Assembly: GCF_024124375.1 (NCBI RefSeq)
Contig: NZ_JAMXRZ010000009.1
Location: forward strand, 1-53,028
Direction: 5' to 3'
DNA length: 53,028 nucleotides
Origin: Klenkia sp. PcliD-1-E
GTDB lineage: Bacteria > Actinomycetota > Actinomycetes > Mycobacteriales > Geodermatophilaceae
Shown here: piece after piece, positions 37,087 to 44,920 of the stretch
Layout: every line of letters begins with the position of its first letter
Position numbering within the stretch: position 1 is the first letter of the stretch
Program-made: the position numbers and the translations under genes
The notes under the pieces: model-generated
Databases searched by the model: none
The model's input: the letters and a program-made list of their open reading frames with translations, nothing else
Told to the model about the DNA's origin: nothing

Positions 37087-39176
37087 GCACCCTCCTCGAC
37101 CGCCCCGTCGATGCACCGGGACCGGCCGGGGAGCCCGACGCCCCGGGACCCCGGCGGGGCCGCGGCCGGGCCGCCACCCTGCTGCTCGGCCCGGACGGCG
37201 ACCCGCGCTGGGTGCGCCCCTCCCTGGTCACCCTGCTCGCCGCCACCGGCGTGGTCTACCTGTGGGACCTGGCCGCCTCCGGGTGGGCCAACGCCTTCTA
37301 CGCCGCCGCCGCGCAGGCCGGGTCGCAGAGCTGGGAGGCCTTCTTCTACGGCTCCTCCGACGCGGCGAACTCCATCACCGTCGACAAGCCCCCGGCGTCG
37401 CTGTGGGTGATGGACCTGTCGGTGCGGCTGTTCGGGCTCAGCTCCTGGTCGGTCCTGGTGCCGCAGGCGCTCATGGGCGTCGCGACGGTCGGCGTCCTCC
37501 ACCTGGCGGTCCGCCGGGTCGCCGGGCCCGGCGCCGGGCTGCTGGCCGGGGCGGTCGCCGCGCTGACCCCGGTCGCCGTCCTGATGTTCCGGTTCGACAA
37601 CCCCGACGCGCTGCTGGTCCTGCTGCTCACCCTCGCCGCCTACCTCCTCACCCGGGCCCTGCAGTCCGGCCGGCGCGCCACCCTCGTCGGGGTCGGCGTG
37701 CTCATCGGGTTCGCGTTCCTGACCAAGACCCTGCAGGCCTTCCTCGTCGTGCCCGGCTTCGCGCTCGTCTGGCTGGTCTGCGCCCCCACGACCTTCCGCC
37801 GGCGGCTGGTCGACCTGCTCTGGGCGACCCTGGCCATGGTCGTCGCCGGCGGCTGGTGGGTCGCCGTCGTCGAGCTGGTGCCCACCGACTGGCGGCCCTA
37901 CATCGGCGGGTCGCAGACCAACTCGGTGTGGGAGCTGATCTGGGGCTACAACGGCCTGGGCCGGCTCACCGGCGACGAGACCGGGTCCGTCGGCGGCGGG
38001 GGCGGCGGCTGGGGCCAGACCGGCTTGGGCCGGCTGTTCGGGTACGACGTCGGCGGCCAGGTCGCCTGGCTGCTGCCCGCCGCGCTGGTGCTCGGTGCGG
38101 CCGGGCTGGTCCTCGTCGGCCGCGCCGCCCGCACCGACCTCCGCCGCTCGGGCCTGCTGGTGTGGGGCAGCTGGCTGGTCGTCACCGGCCTCACCTTCAG
38201 CCTGATGGCCGGCATCTTCCACGCCTACTACACCGTCGCGCTGGCCCCGGCGATCGGCGCGGTGGTGGGCATCGGCGGTGCGCTGGTGTGGTCCCGGCGG
38301 CACTGGAGCGCCCGGCTCGTGCTGGCCGCAACCGTCGCCGGCACCGCGTGGTGGGGCTCGGCCCTGCTCGGCCGGACGCCGTGGTTCCTGCCGTGGCTGG
38401 CCCCCACCGTGCTGGCCACCGGGCTCGTCGCGGCGGTCGCCCTGCTGGCCGTGCAGGTGCTGCCCCGGGTGGTCGGCGCCCTCGTCCTCGCGGCGGGCGT
38501 GCTCGCCGCGCTGGGCGGGCCGGCCGCGTCCGCGCTGCAGCCCGCCGGCACCCCGCACACCGGCTCGATCGTCACCGCGGGGCCCGACGCCGCGACCCGC
38601 TTCGGGCCCAGCCGGTTCGCCCCCACCGGCGGCGGGTTCTCCCTCGGCACCCCGCCGCCCACGGCCACCGCCGGCACCGCCACCACCAACGCGCCGACCT
38701 TCCCCGGCGGCGCGGGCGGGGCCGCCGTCCCGGGGCGGACCAACAACCCCACGGGCGCGCTGCCCGGCAGCACCGCCGTCCCGGGCGGCAGCGGTCAGCT
38801 CGCCGTCCGCGGCAACCTGCTGGGCGCCAGCGTCCCGACGCCGTCGGTGGTCGCCGCCCTGAGGACGAACGCGTCGGCCTACACCTGGGTGGCCGCGGCG
38901 GTCGGGTCGCAGAGCGCGGCCGGGTACCAGCTGGCCACCGGCGACCCGGTCATGGCCGTCGGCGGGTTCAACGGCAGCGACCCCTCCCCCACCCTGGCGC
39001 AGTTCGAGCAGGACGTGGCCGCGGGCCAGATCCACTGGTTCGTCGGCGGCACCGTCGGGCGCAGCTCCGGTGGCTCGGACGCCTCCATCCAGATCGCCCA
39101 GTGGGTCACCCAGCACTACACCGCGACGACCGTGGACGGCATCCAGCTCTACGACCTGAGCAAGCCTGCCGACTAA
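37083..39176 (+). CDS. GT39/ArnT-like membrane glycosyltransferase (YkcB type)
   Basis: 697 residues. About eleven membrane helices follow a proline/glycine-rich cytosolic start. The first large loop has the GT-C acidic pattern FFYGSSDAANSITVDKPP, and the helix after it FRFDNPDALLVLLL. After the helices a Gly/Pro/Thr-rich linker (about 530-570) leads to a C-terminal soluble domain (about 575-690) with GNLLGASVPTP, AVGGFNGSDPSPTLAQFEQ and GGTVGRSSGGSDASIQIAQWV, the YkcB C-terminal type. It should transfer a sugar from the lipid donor made by the GT2-GtrA protein to an external acceptor. Confidence 0.88.
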   Translation: MSTLLDRPVDAPGPAGEPDAPGPRRGRGRAATLLLGPDGDPRWVRPSLVTLLAATGVVYLWDLAASGWANAFYAAAAQAGSQSWEAFFYGSSDAANSITVDKPPASLWVMDLSVRLFGLSSWSVLVPQALMGVATVGVLHLAVRRVAGPGAGLLAGAVAALTPVAVLMFRFDNPDALLVLLLTLAAYLLTRALQSGRRATLVGVGVLIGFAFLTKTLQAFLVVPGFALVWLVCAPTTFRRRLVDLLWATLAMVVAGGWWVAVVELVPTDWRPYIGGSQTNSVWELIWGYNGLGRLTGDETGSVGGGGGGWGQTGLGRLFGYDVGGQVAWLLPAALVLGAAGLVLVGRAARTDLRRSGLLVWGSWLVVTGLTFSLMAGIFHAYYTVALAPAIGAVVGIGGALVWSRRHWSARLVLAATVAGTAWWGSALLGRTPWFLPWLAPTVLATGLVAAVALLAVQVLPRVVGALVLAAGVLAALGGPAASALQPAGTPHTGSIVTAGPDAATRFGPSRFAPTGGGFSLGTPPPTATAGTATTNAPTFPGGAGGAAVPGRTNNPTGALPGSTAVPGGSGQLAVRGNLLGASVPTPSVVAALRTNASAYTWVAAAVGSQSAAGYQLATGDPVMAVGGFNGSDPSPTLAQFEQDVAAGQIHWFVGGTVGRSSGGSDASIQIAQWVTQHYTATTVDGIQLYDLSKPAD

Positions 39177-39775
39177 GGGGTCGCCCAGGGGGCGAAGAGC
39201 GTGCGGGCCGTGTCGTCGGGGGTGCGGTAGGTCAGGGTCGAGCCGTCCTGCAGCAGCACCGACACCACCAGCGGGTCGGCCGGGCCGGGGTGCTCGGGGC
39301 CGCTCAGCACGACGGCGCCGACCTGCTCCGCGCCGACCCGCCGCACGCCGTCCAGCCAGCTCGCGTACTGCGCGGACGACGCCGCCCGGCGGAACAGCGG
39401 CGCCCCCGGGCGCCGGGTGACCCGCCGACCCGCGGCGCGGGCGGCCTGCGCCTGCGCGCGGTCCCCGGCTGCCTGCTGCCGGTCGCGGGCCCGGAACCGG
39501 GCGACCTGGACGACGGAGAACAGCAGCAGGCCCAGCGCACCGGCCGACAGCACGAACGACAGCGGCCCCACGCCGTCCAGCCGGCCGGCCAGCTGGGACA
39601 GCAGCACCAGCACCCCGAACGCGCCGACCAGGAACAGCAGCTGGCGCAGCTGCGCCCGGGTGTCGGACAGCCCGCGGGCGAACCCGGGCAGCTCCACCCA
39701 GCCGTCGTCGTAGACGGCCAGCCGCCACCAGTCGCCCGCGGCGTCCTCCACCGACACCCATCCCCGGCGGGCCAT
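39173..39775 (-). CDS. Two-helix membrane protein, paralogue A of tandem pair
   Basis: 200 residues. The N-terminal signature GWVSVEDAAGDWWRLAVYDDGWVELPG is followed by two helices (about 45-63 and 70-88), an Arg/Ala-rich cytosolic stretch, and a C-terminal module LDGVRRVGAEQV ... LQDGSTLTYRTPDDTARTLFAPW. It shares all three blocks with the neighbour at 39775-40380, so one is a duplicate of the other. Its ATG overlaps the neighbour's stop (TGATG). Convergent with the GT39 gene, stops overlapping by 4 nt. Family unknown; no function assigned. Confidence 0.75.
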   Translation of the reverse strand: MARRGWVSVEDAAGDWWRLAVYDDGWVELPGFARGLSDTRAQLRQLLFLVGAFGVLVLLSQLAGRLDGVGPLSFVLSAGALGLLLFSVVQVARFRARDRQQAAGDRAQAQAARAAGRRVTRRPGAPLFRRAASSAQYASWLDGVRRVGAEQVGAVVLSGPEHPGPADPLVVSVLLQDGSTLTYRTPDDTARTLFAPWATP

Positions 39776-40380
39776 CAGCCCACGACCGGGCCGTGGCTCC
39801 AGCGCTGGAACAGCCGCACGGCGGTGCGGTCCGGTGTCCGGTAGCCCAGCCAGGACCCGTCCGTGCGCCACACGTCGACCACGACCGGTTCCCCCTCCGA
39901 GGGCGGGACGCGCACGTCGACCCGGCTGACCTCCTCCGCCCCGACGCGGCGGACACCCTGCATCCGCTGCGCCCACTCCGCCGACGACCGGGGCGGTCGC
40001 CAGGCGGGCCGCCCCTCCCGCACCCTCGGCTCGCGGCCCTGCTCGCGCATGCGTCGCCGCTGGTCGCGGTCGGCCAGCGCCTGCCCGCGGTCCTGCAGTC
40101 GCATTCGCCGGGTGCGCCTGGAGGTCACCAGCAGGACGACGACGCCGATCCACGCGATCACGGTCGGCAGCACCGGCACGCCGTTGCGGTCGAGGATGAT
40201 CGCGGCGGCCCACAGGCCGATCACCCCGCCCAGCCCGGAGAGCGCGGTCCGCAGCTTGCGGCGGGTGTCGGCGAGGTCGCGGGCCCGACCGGGCACCTCC
40301 ACCCAGCCGTCGTCGTAGACCTGCAGCACCCACCAGTCGCCGGCCGGGTCCTCCGCCGACACCCACCCCAGCTTGCTCAT
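39775..40380 (-). CDS. Two-helix membrane protein, paralogue B of tandem pair
   Basis: 201 residues. MSKLGWVSAEDPAGDWWVLQVYDDGWVEVPG at the N-terminus (two short blocks), two helices (about 48-62 and 67-83), a long run of Arg-rich coiled sequence, then MQGVRRVGAEEVSRVDV and RTDGSWLGYRTPDRTAVRLFQRW. The ATG overlaps the stop of the acyl-CoA dehydrogenase (ATGA), so translation follows that enzyme. The end modules look like a small beta-rich domain split around the membrane hairpin. Unknown function. Confidence 0.75.
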   Translation of the reverse strand: MSKLGWVSAEDPAGDWWVLQVYDDGWVEVPGRARDLADTRRKLRTALSGLGGVIGLWAAAIILDRNGVPVLPTVIAWIGVVVLLVTSRRTRRMRLQDRGQALADRDQRRRMREQGREPRVREGRPAWRPPRSSAEWAQRMQGVRRVGAEEVSRVDVRVPPSEGEPVVVDVWRTDGSWLGYRTPDRTAVRLFQRWSHGPVVG

Positions 40381-41576
40381 CCCTTGAGCTTGTACTCCTT
40401 GAGCAGCCCGCGGCTGATGATGGTCTTCTGGATCTCGCTGGTGCCCTCGCCGATGAGCAGGAACGGCGCCTCGCGCATGAGCCGCTCGACCTCGTACTCC
40501 TTGGAGTAGCCGTAGCCGCCGTGGATGCGGAAGGCCTGCGTGGTCACCTCGGCGCAGTACTCGCTGGCCAGCAGCTTGGCCATGCCGGCCTCGACGTCGT
40601 TGCGATGGCCGGAGTCCTTGAGCTTCGCGGCGTTGACCATCATCAGGTGGCTGGCCTCGACCTTGGTGGCCATCTCGGCCAGCTGGAAGGCGATGGCCTG
40701 GTGGTCGGCGATCTTCTTGCCGAAGGTCTCCCGCTGCTGGGCGTAGGCCACGGCCAGCTCGAAGGCCCGGATGGAGATGCCGCAGGCACGCGCCGCGACG
40801 TTGACCCGGCCGACCTCGACGCCGTCCATCATGTGCGCGAACCCCTTGCCGGGGACGCCACCCAGGATGTCGGAGGCCTTCGCCTGGTAGCCGTCGAACA
40901 CCAGTCCGGTGGTGTCGACGCCCTTGTAGCCCATCTTCTCGATCTTGCCGGGGACGGTCAGCCCCGGGACGACCTCGCCGAACCCGGTGGGCTTCTCGAC
41001 CAGGAACGTCGTGAGGTTCTGGTACGGCTTCTCCGCGCCCTCGTCGGTGCGCACCAGGGCGGCGACCAGCGTCGAGCTGCCGCCGTTGGTCAGCCACATC
41101 TTCTCGCCGTCGATGACGTAGTCGCCGTTGGCGTCCTGCTTGGCCCGGGTGCGGATCGCCGCGACGTCGGACCCCAGCCCGGGCTCGCTCATCGAGAAGG
41201 CGCCGCGCACCTCGCCGGTGGCCATCCGGGGCAGGTACTTCTCCTTCTGCTCCGGGGTGCCGTGCTGGTTGATCATGTAGGCGACGATGAAGTGGGTGTT
41301 GATGACGCCCGAGACGCTCATCCAGCCGCGGGCGATCTCCTCGACCACCAGCACGTAGGTCAGCAGGCTCTCGCCGAGGCCGCCGTACTCCTCGGGGACC
41401 ATGAGCCCGAACAGGCCCATCTCCTTCATCCCGTCGACGATCTCCTGCGGGTAGGTGTCGGAGTGCTCGAGCTCCTGGGCCCGCGGGATGATCTCGCGGT
41501 CGACGAACCGGCGGACCGTCGCCAGGATCTCGGTCTGGACCTCGGTGAGGTCGGCGGTCTGGGCCAGGCGGGTCAT
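40377..41576 (-). CDS. Acyl-CoA dehydrogenase
   Basis: 399 residues with the full family signature: FSMSEPGLGSDVAAIRT (FAD/acyl binding), DGEKMWLTNGG, QRETFGKKIADHQAIAFQLAEM (two short blocks), QAFRIHGGYGYSKEYEVERLMREA with the Glu of YEVERLMRE region as candidate catalytic base near the C-terminus, and GEGTSEIQKTIISR. It oxidises an acyl-CoA to the 2-enoyl-CoA, passing electrons to ETF. Short, branched or methylsuccinyl-type substrates are possible; the nearby CitE-like lyase keeps an ethylmalonyl-CoA-like role open. ATG 41576 with GGAG upstream. Confidence 0.93.
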   Translation of the reverse strand: MTRLAQTADLTEVQTEILATVRRFVDREIIPRAQELEHSDTYPQEIVDGMKEMGLFGLMVPEEYGGLGESLLTYVLVVEEIARGWMSVSGVINTHFIVAYMINQHGTPEQKEKYLPRMATGEVRGAFSMSEPGLGSDVAAIRTRAKQDANGDYVIDGEKMWLTNGGSSTLVAALVRTDEGAEKPYQNLTTFLVEKPTGFGEVVPGLTVPGKIEKMGYKGVDTTGLVFDGYQAKASDILGGVPGKGFAHMMDGVEVGRVNVAARACGISIRAFELAVAYAQQRETFGKKIADHQAIAFQLAEMATKVEASHLMMVNAAKLKDSGHRNDVEAGMAKLLASEYCAEVTTQAFRIHGGYGYSKEYEVERLMREAPFLLIGEGTSEIQKTIISRGLLKEYKLKG

Positions 41577-41702
41577 GGCTGCTCCTTCTCGGACGTCGGT
41601 GTCCTCGGGGTCAACGGCGAGTATGGCGGGGACCGCCGCCGCGTCGGGCGTGCTGTGCGACACACGGGTGCGACCCTGGGGGCCGCCCGACGAGGAGGAC
41701 GC

Positions 41703-42080
41703 ATGACCCAGCCGGACGACGGCTTCTACCGCGGCGACCCGCCGGTGCAGTCGACGCAGCAGCCGACCTACCGCCAGCCGCAGGCGTACGGACCACCGCA
41801 GGCGTACGGGCCACCGCCGGGCTGGGGCCAGCCCACCTACGTGCTGCGCCGTCCCACCAACGCGACCGCCGTCCTCGCGCTGGTGTTCGGGTTCGTCTTC
41901 CCGCCGGTGGGGCTGGGCCTGGGCATCTCGGCCCGCCGGCAGATCCGGCGGACCGGCGAGGAGGGCGACGGCCTGGCGCTGGCCGGGATCGTCGTCGGCG
42001 CGATAGGGACGACGGTCTACGCGCTGCTGTTCCTCGTCTGGCTGTGGGCGCTGCTCACCATCACCAGCTTCGGCCCCTGA
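41703..42080 (+). CDS. DUF4190-type small membrane protein
   Basis: 125 residues. A Gln/Pro/Tyr-rich cytosolic N-terminus with the tandem repeat QAYGPPQAYGPP precedes two helices (about 55-75 and 97-120) joined by SARRQIRRTGEEGDGLALAGI, which is the DUF4190 core. Function unknown; such proteins are common in actinomycetes. ATG with strong GAGGAGG. Diverges from the acyl-CoA dehydrogenase with 126 bp between, where I see no other gene. Confidence 0.85.
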   Translation: MTQPDDGFYRGDPPVQSTQQPTYRQPQAYGPPQAYGPPPGWGQPTYVLRRPTNATAVLALVFGFVFPPVGLGLGISARRQIRRTGEEGDGLALAGIVVGAIGTTVYALLFLVWLWALLTITSFGP

Positions 42081-42097
42081 CCGGCAGGGGCCGAAGC
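42067..42097. terminator. Bidirectional terminator overlapping DUF4190 stop codon
   Basis: Perfect 13-bp arms GCTTCGGCCCCTG / CAGGGGCCGAAGC with the loop ACCGG. The left arm contains the last codons and the stop begins in the arm. It lies between convergent genes and can end both transcripts. Confidence 0.75.
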
Positions 42098-42104
42098 CGG
42101 CGGC

Positions 42105-43058
42105 TCACTCCTCGGGCGGGGTGAAGGACGACGTCCGGCTCATCCCGGCCGCACGGCCCTTGCCGGCGATGACCAGCGCCATCTTGCGGCTGGCCTCGTC
42201 GATCATCTCGTCGCCGAGCATCGCCGAGCCCTTCTTCCCGCCGGCCTCACTGGTGGCCCACTCGTAGGCGTCCAGGATGAGCTCGGCGTGGTCGTAGTCG
42301 GACTGCGAGGGCGCGTAGATCTCGTTGGCCGCGTCGATCTGGCCCGGGTGCAGCACCCACTTGCCGTCGAAGCCGAGCATCGCCGACCGCCTGGCGACCT
42401 CCTCGAAGGCCGGCACGTCGCGCACCTGCAGGAACGGGCCGTCGATGGCCTGCACGCCGCGGGCGCGGGCGGCCATGAGGATCTGCATGAGGATGTAGTG
42501 GAAGGGGTCGCCCGGGTAGTCCGGGTGCAGCGCGCCCACCACGAGGGACTTCATGTTGATCGAGGCCATGAAGTCGGCCGGGCCGTAGATGATCGTCTCG
42601 ATCCGGGGGCTGGCGAAGGCGATCTGGTTGACGTTGATCAGGCCCTGCGCGGTCTCGATCTGCGCCTCGATGCCGATCCGGCCGACCTCCAGGCCGTTGG
42701 CCTTCTCGAGCTGGGTGAGCAGCATGTCCAGCGCCTGGACCTGACCGGCGTCGACGACCTTGGGCAGCATGATGCAGTCCAGGTTCGCCCCGGCGCCGCC
42801 GACGACCTCGATGACGTCGGTGAAGGTCCACTCCGTGGTCCAGTCGTTGACCCGGACGGTGCGGATCTTCTCCCCCCACCCGCCCTCGTTCAGCGCCGCC
42901 ACGATGTTCTTGCGGGCGCCGGGCTTGGCCAGCGGCGCGCAGGCGTCCTCCAGGTCCAGGAACACCTGGTCCGCCGGCAGGCCCTTGGCCTTCTCCAGGA
43001 ACCGGGGGTTGCTGCCCGGGACGGCGAGGTTGGAACGACGGGATCGGAGCTCGGCCAC
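42105..43058 (-). CDS. HpcH/HpaI aldolase / CitE-like CoA-ester lyase
   Basis: 317 residues, TIM-barrel CitE family. RRSNLAVPGSNPRFLEKA start, LDLEDACAP, the Arg of VRVNDW, the Mg-binding Glu in IGIEAQIETAQGL and Asp in IYGPADFMAS, then GFDGKWVLHPGQID. Size and motifs agree with L-malyl-CoA/beta-methylmalyl-CoA lyases, so a role in C4/C5 CoA-ester cleavage is plausible. GTG at 43058 with GGAGG upstream. The acyl-CoA dehydrogenase lies 0.5 kb away on the same strand, but a plus-strand gene and a terminator separate them, so they are not one operon. Confidence 0.88.
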   Translation of the reverse strand: MAELRSRRSNLAVPGSNPRFLEKAKGLPADQVFLDLEDACAPLAKPGARKNIVAALNEGGWGEKIRTVRVNDWTTEWTFTDVIEVVGGAGANLDCIMLPKVVDAGQVQALDMLLTQLEKANGLEVGRIGIEAQIETAQGLINVNQIAFASPRIETIIYGPADFMASINMKSLVVGALHPDYPGDPFHYILMQILMAARARGVQAIDGPFLQVRDVPAFEEVARRSAMLGFDGKWVLHPGQIDAANEIYAPSQSDYDHAELILDAYEWATSEAGGKKGSAMLGDEMIDEASRKMALVIAGKGRAAGMSRTSSFTPPEE

Positions 43059-43138
43059 GGTGCCTCCACGATCGACGATGGGTTACCGGACAGTAACGAG
43101 CACCCCGGGGCCCGGCTGCGTGATCGTTCCCACAGGCC

Positions 43139-44044
43139 TCAGGTGATCGGCTCGGTGACGGTGGGCGGCCGGGAGGCGCGCACCACCAGCGCGACGCCGA
43201 CGACGACCAGCGCCATGCCCGGCAGGGCCAGCAGCGGGGGCAGCTGGCCCAGCAGCACCAGCGCCACCAGCAGCGACCCGGGCACCTCCAGCAGGATGGC
43301 CAGGCCCACCACGGTCGGCCCGACCGAGGACACCACCAGGTTGAACAGGGTGTGCCCGAGCAGCTGGGCGACGAGGGTGATGCCGGCGATCAGCCACCAG
43401 TCGCGCGCGCTGAACCCGGCCAGCGGGTCCCCCACGACCAGCGCCGCGACGGCGAGCACGACCGCGCAGGTGGAGTAGCAGACCACCGCGTAGGCCGACG
43501 TCGACAGGTGCTGCCGGGCCCGGGCGCCGGCCAGCACGTACCCGGCCGCGGCGACCGCGCCGAGCAGCGCCAGCCCGTCCCCGGCCAGCGCCCGCAGCGA
43601 GACGGTGACGTCGACCCCGGCGATCAGCGCGGCCCCGGCGACCGCCAGCACCAGGCCCCACCACACCTGGGCGGGCAGCCGGACACCGGACAGCCGCGCC
43701 GCCACCGCCGTCCAGATCGGCGTGGTGGTGACCAGCGCGATCGAGGCCGCGACCGACGTCATCGACAGGCTCGGCAGCCAGGCGGCGAAGTGCGCGGCCA
43801 GGAACAACCCGGCCACCACGGAACTGCCCAGCTGCGACCGGCGCAGCGCGGGCCGCTCACGCAGCAGCACCGGCAGCAGCGCCGCCGCACCGGCCGCGTT
43901 GCGCCAGAACGCGATGGCCAGCGCCGGGGCGGTGACCAGCGCGGTCATCGGCCCGGACAGCGAGATGCCCACGACGGCCACGGCCATGACGGCCAGGTCC
44001 CGGCCGGCCGGCCGGTGCAGCGCCCAGGCGTCGGTGGCGGTCAC
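43139..44044 (-). CDS. EamA/DMT family transporter
   Basis: 301 residues, ten predicted helices in two EamA repeats; the second repeat shows DWWLIAGITLVAQLLGHTLFNLVVSSVGPTVV in short blocks, ending with GMALVVVGVALVVRAS. Likely exporter of amino acids or metabolites. The GTG at 44044 overlaps the PhzF stop (GTGA), so it is translated with the PhzF protein and may export its product. Confidence 0.88.
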   Translation of the reverse strand: MTATDAWALHRPAGRDLAVMAVAVVGISLSGPMTALVTAPALAIAFWRNAAGAAALLPVLLRERPALRRSQLGSSVVAGLFLAAHFAAWLPSLSMTSVAASIALVTTTPIWTAVAARLSGVRLPAQVWWGLVLAVAGAALIAGVDVTVSLRALAGDGLALLGAVAAAGYVLAGARARQHLSTSAYAVVCYSTCAVVLAVAALVVGDPLAGFSARDWWLIAGITLVAQLLGHTLFNLVVSSVGPTVVGLAILLEVPGSLLVALVLLGQLPPLLALPGMALVVVGVALVVRASRPPTVTEPIT

Positions 44045-44895
44045 GCGGGGACGGCGATCTCACCGTGCGAGACCGGGTGCACGTCGCCGGCCACGGTGGC
44101 CGCGACGGCGCGCCCGGCGTCCACGGTGACGGTGCAGTCCAGCACCGAGGGCCGCTGCAGCGCCGCCCCCTGGTGCAGCCGGTAGGCCGAGGTGCCCTGG
44201 GGCACCAGCCCCTCGGCGGCCAGCCACACGCCGGTGGCCAGCGCCGCCGACCCGGTGGCCGGGTCCTCCTCCCAGGACAGCCCGCCGGCGAACACGCGCA
44301 CCGTGTGCTCGCCGTCCGGGCCGCGGCCGATGACCGACACCCCGCCACCGACCTCGGCGGGCAGCAGCGCGGCCAGCGCGCGGCGGTCGGGCACGGCGCG
44401 GGCGACGGCGTCCGGGTGTACGTCGAGCTGGGTGAACTCCAGGCCGCAGCCGACCAGGTGCGCCGGGCGGCCGGTGACGTCGTCCGGGCGCAGGCCCAGC
44501 GCGGCGCCGAGCGCGACGGGGTCCGGACCCGGGCGCAGCGACACCGGACCGCCGGTGAGCCGGGCGCCGTCCGCGGTGACCTCGACCGGGACCGTCCCCG
44601 CGCCGCACTGCTGGCGCACCGTCCCGGGGGCCAGGAGGCCGAGCCGGACCAGGGTGTGCGCGGTGCCGACGCTGGGGTGCCCGGCGAAGGGCAGCTCGGT
44701 CTCGGTGGTGAAGATCCGCACCGCGTAGCCGCCGTCGTGCACCGCCGTCACGAAGGTCGTCTCCGACAGGTGGAACTCCCGCGCCAGCGCCTGGCACTGG
44801 CCGGTGGACAGGTCGCCGGCGCCCAGCACGACCGCCAGCGGGTTGCCGGCGAACGGGCGGGGGGCGAACACGTCCACGACCTCGAAGGACAGCAC
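44041..44895 (-). CDS. PhzF family isomerase-like protein
   Basis: 284 residues. FEVVDVFAPRPFAGNPLAVVLGA at the start, the catalytic-Glu region REFHLSETTFV, TTETELPFAGHPSVGTAHTL, and the C-terminal-half motif EEDPATGSAALATG. These are the PhzF hallmarks (diaminopimelate-epimerase-like fold, two lobes). PhzF itself isomerises DHHA in phenazine synthesis; no other phenazine genes are here, so an unrelated small-molecule isomerase is more likely. The GTG at 44895 gives the usual N-terminus and is preceded by TACCGT with 7-base spacing, implying leaderless mRNA; GTG 44928 is the alternative. Confidence 0.88.
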   Translation of the reverse strand: MLSFEVVDVFAPRPFAGNPLAVVLGAGDLSTGQCQALAREFHLSETTFVTAVHDGGYAVRIFTTETELPFAGHPSVGTAHTLVRLGLLAPGTVRQQCGAGTVPVEVTADGARLTGGPVSLRPGPDPVALGAALGLRPDDVTGRPAHLVGCGLEFTQLDVHPDAVARAVPDRRALAALLPAEVGGGVSVIGRGPDGEHTVRVFAGGLSWEEDPATGSAALATGVWLAAEGLVPQGTSAYRLHQGAALQRPSVLDCTVTVDAGRAVAATVAGDVHPVSHGEIAVPA

Positions 44896-44902
44896 GGCCG
44901 CG

Positions 44903-44912
44903 ACGGTAGCCT
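44903..44912. promoter_or_regulatory. Overlapping divergent -10 boxes (PhzF and PRC/CBS genes)
   Basis: On the minus strand TACCGT (44908-44903) is 7 bases before GTG 44895. On the plus strand TAGCCT (44907-44912) is 8 bases before GTG 44921. The two hexamers share the TA at 44907-44908, so polymerase can hold only one at a time. Neither gene has a close Shine-Dalgarno. Confidence 0.55.
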
Positions 44913-44920
44913 CCGGGACC

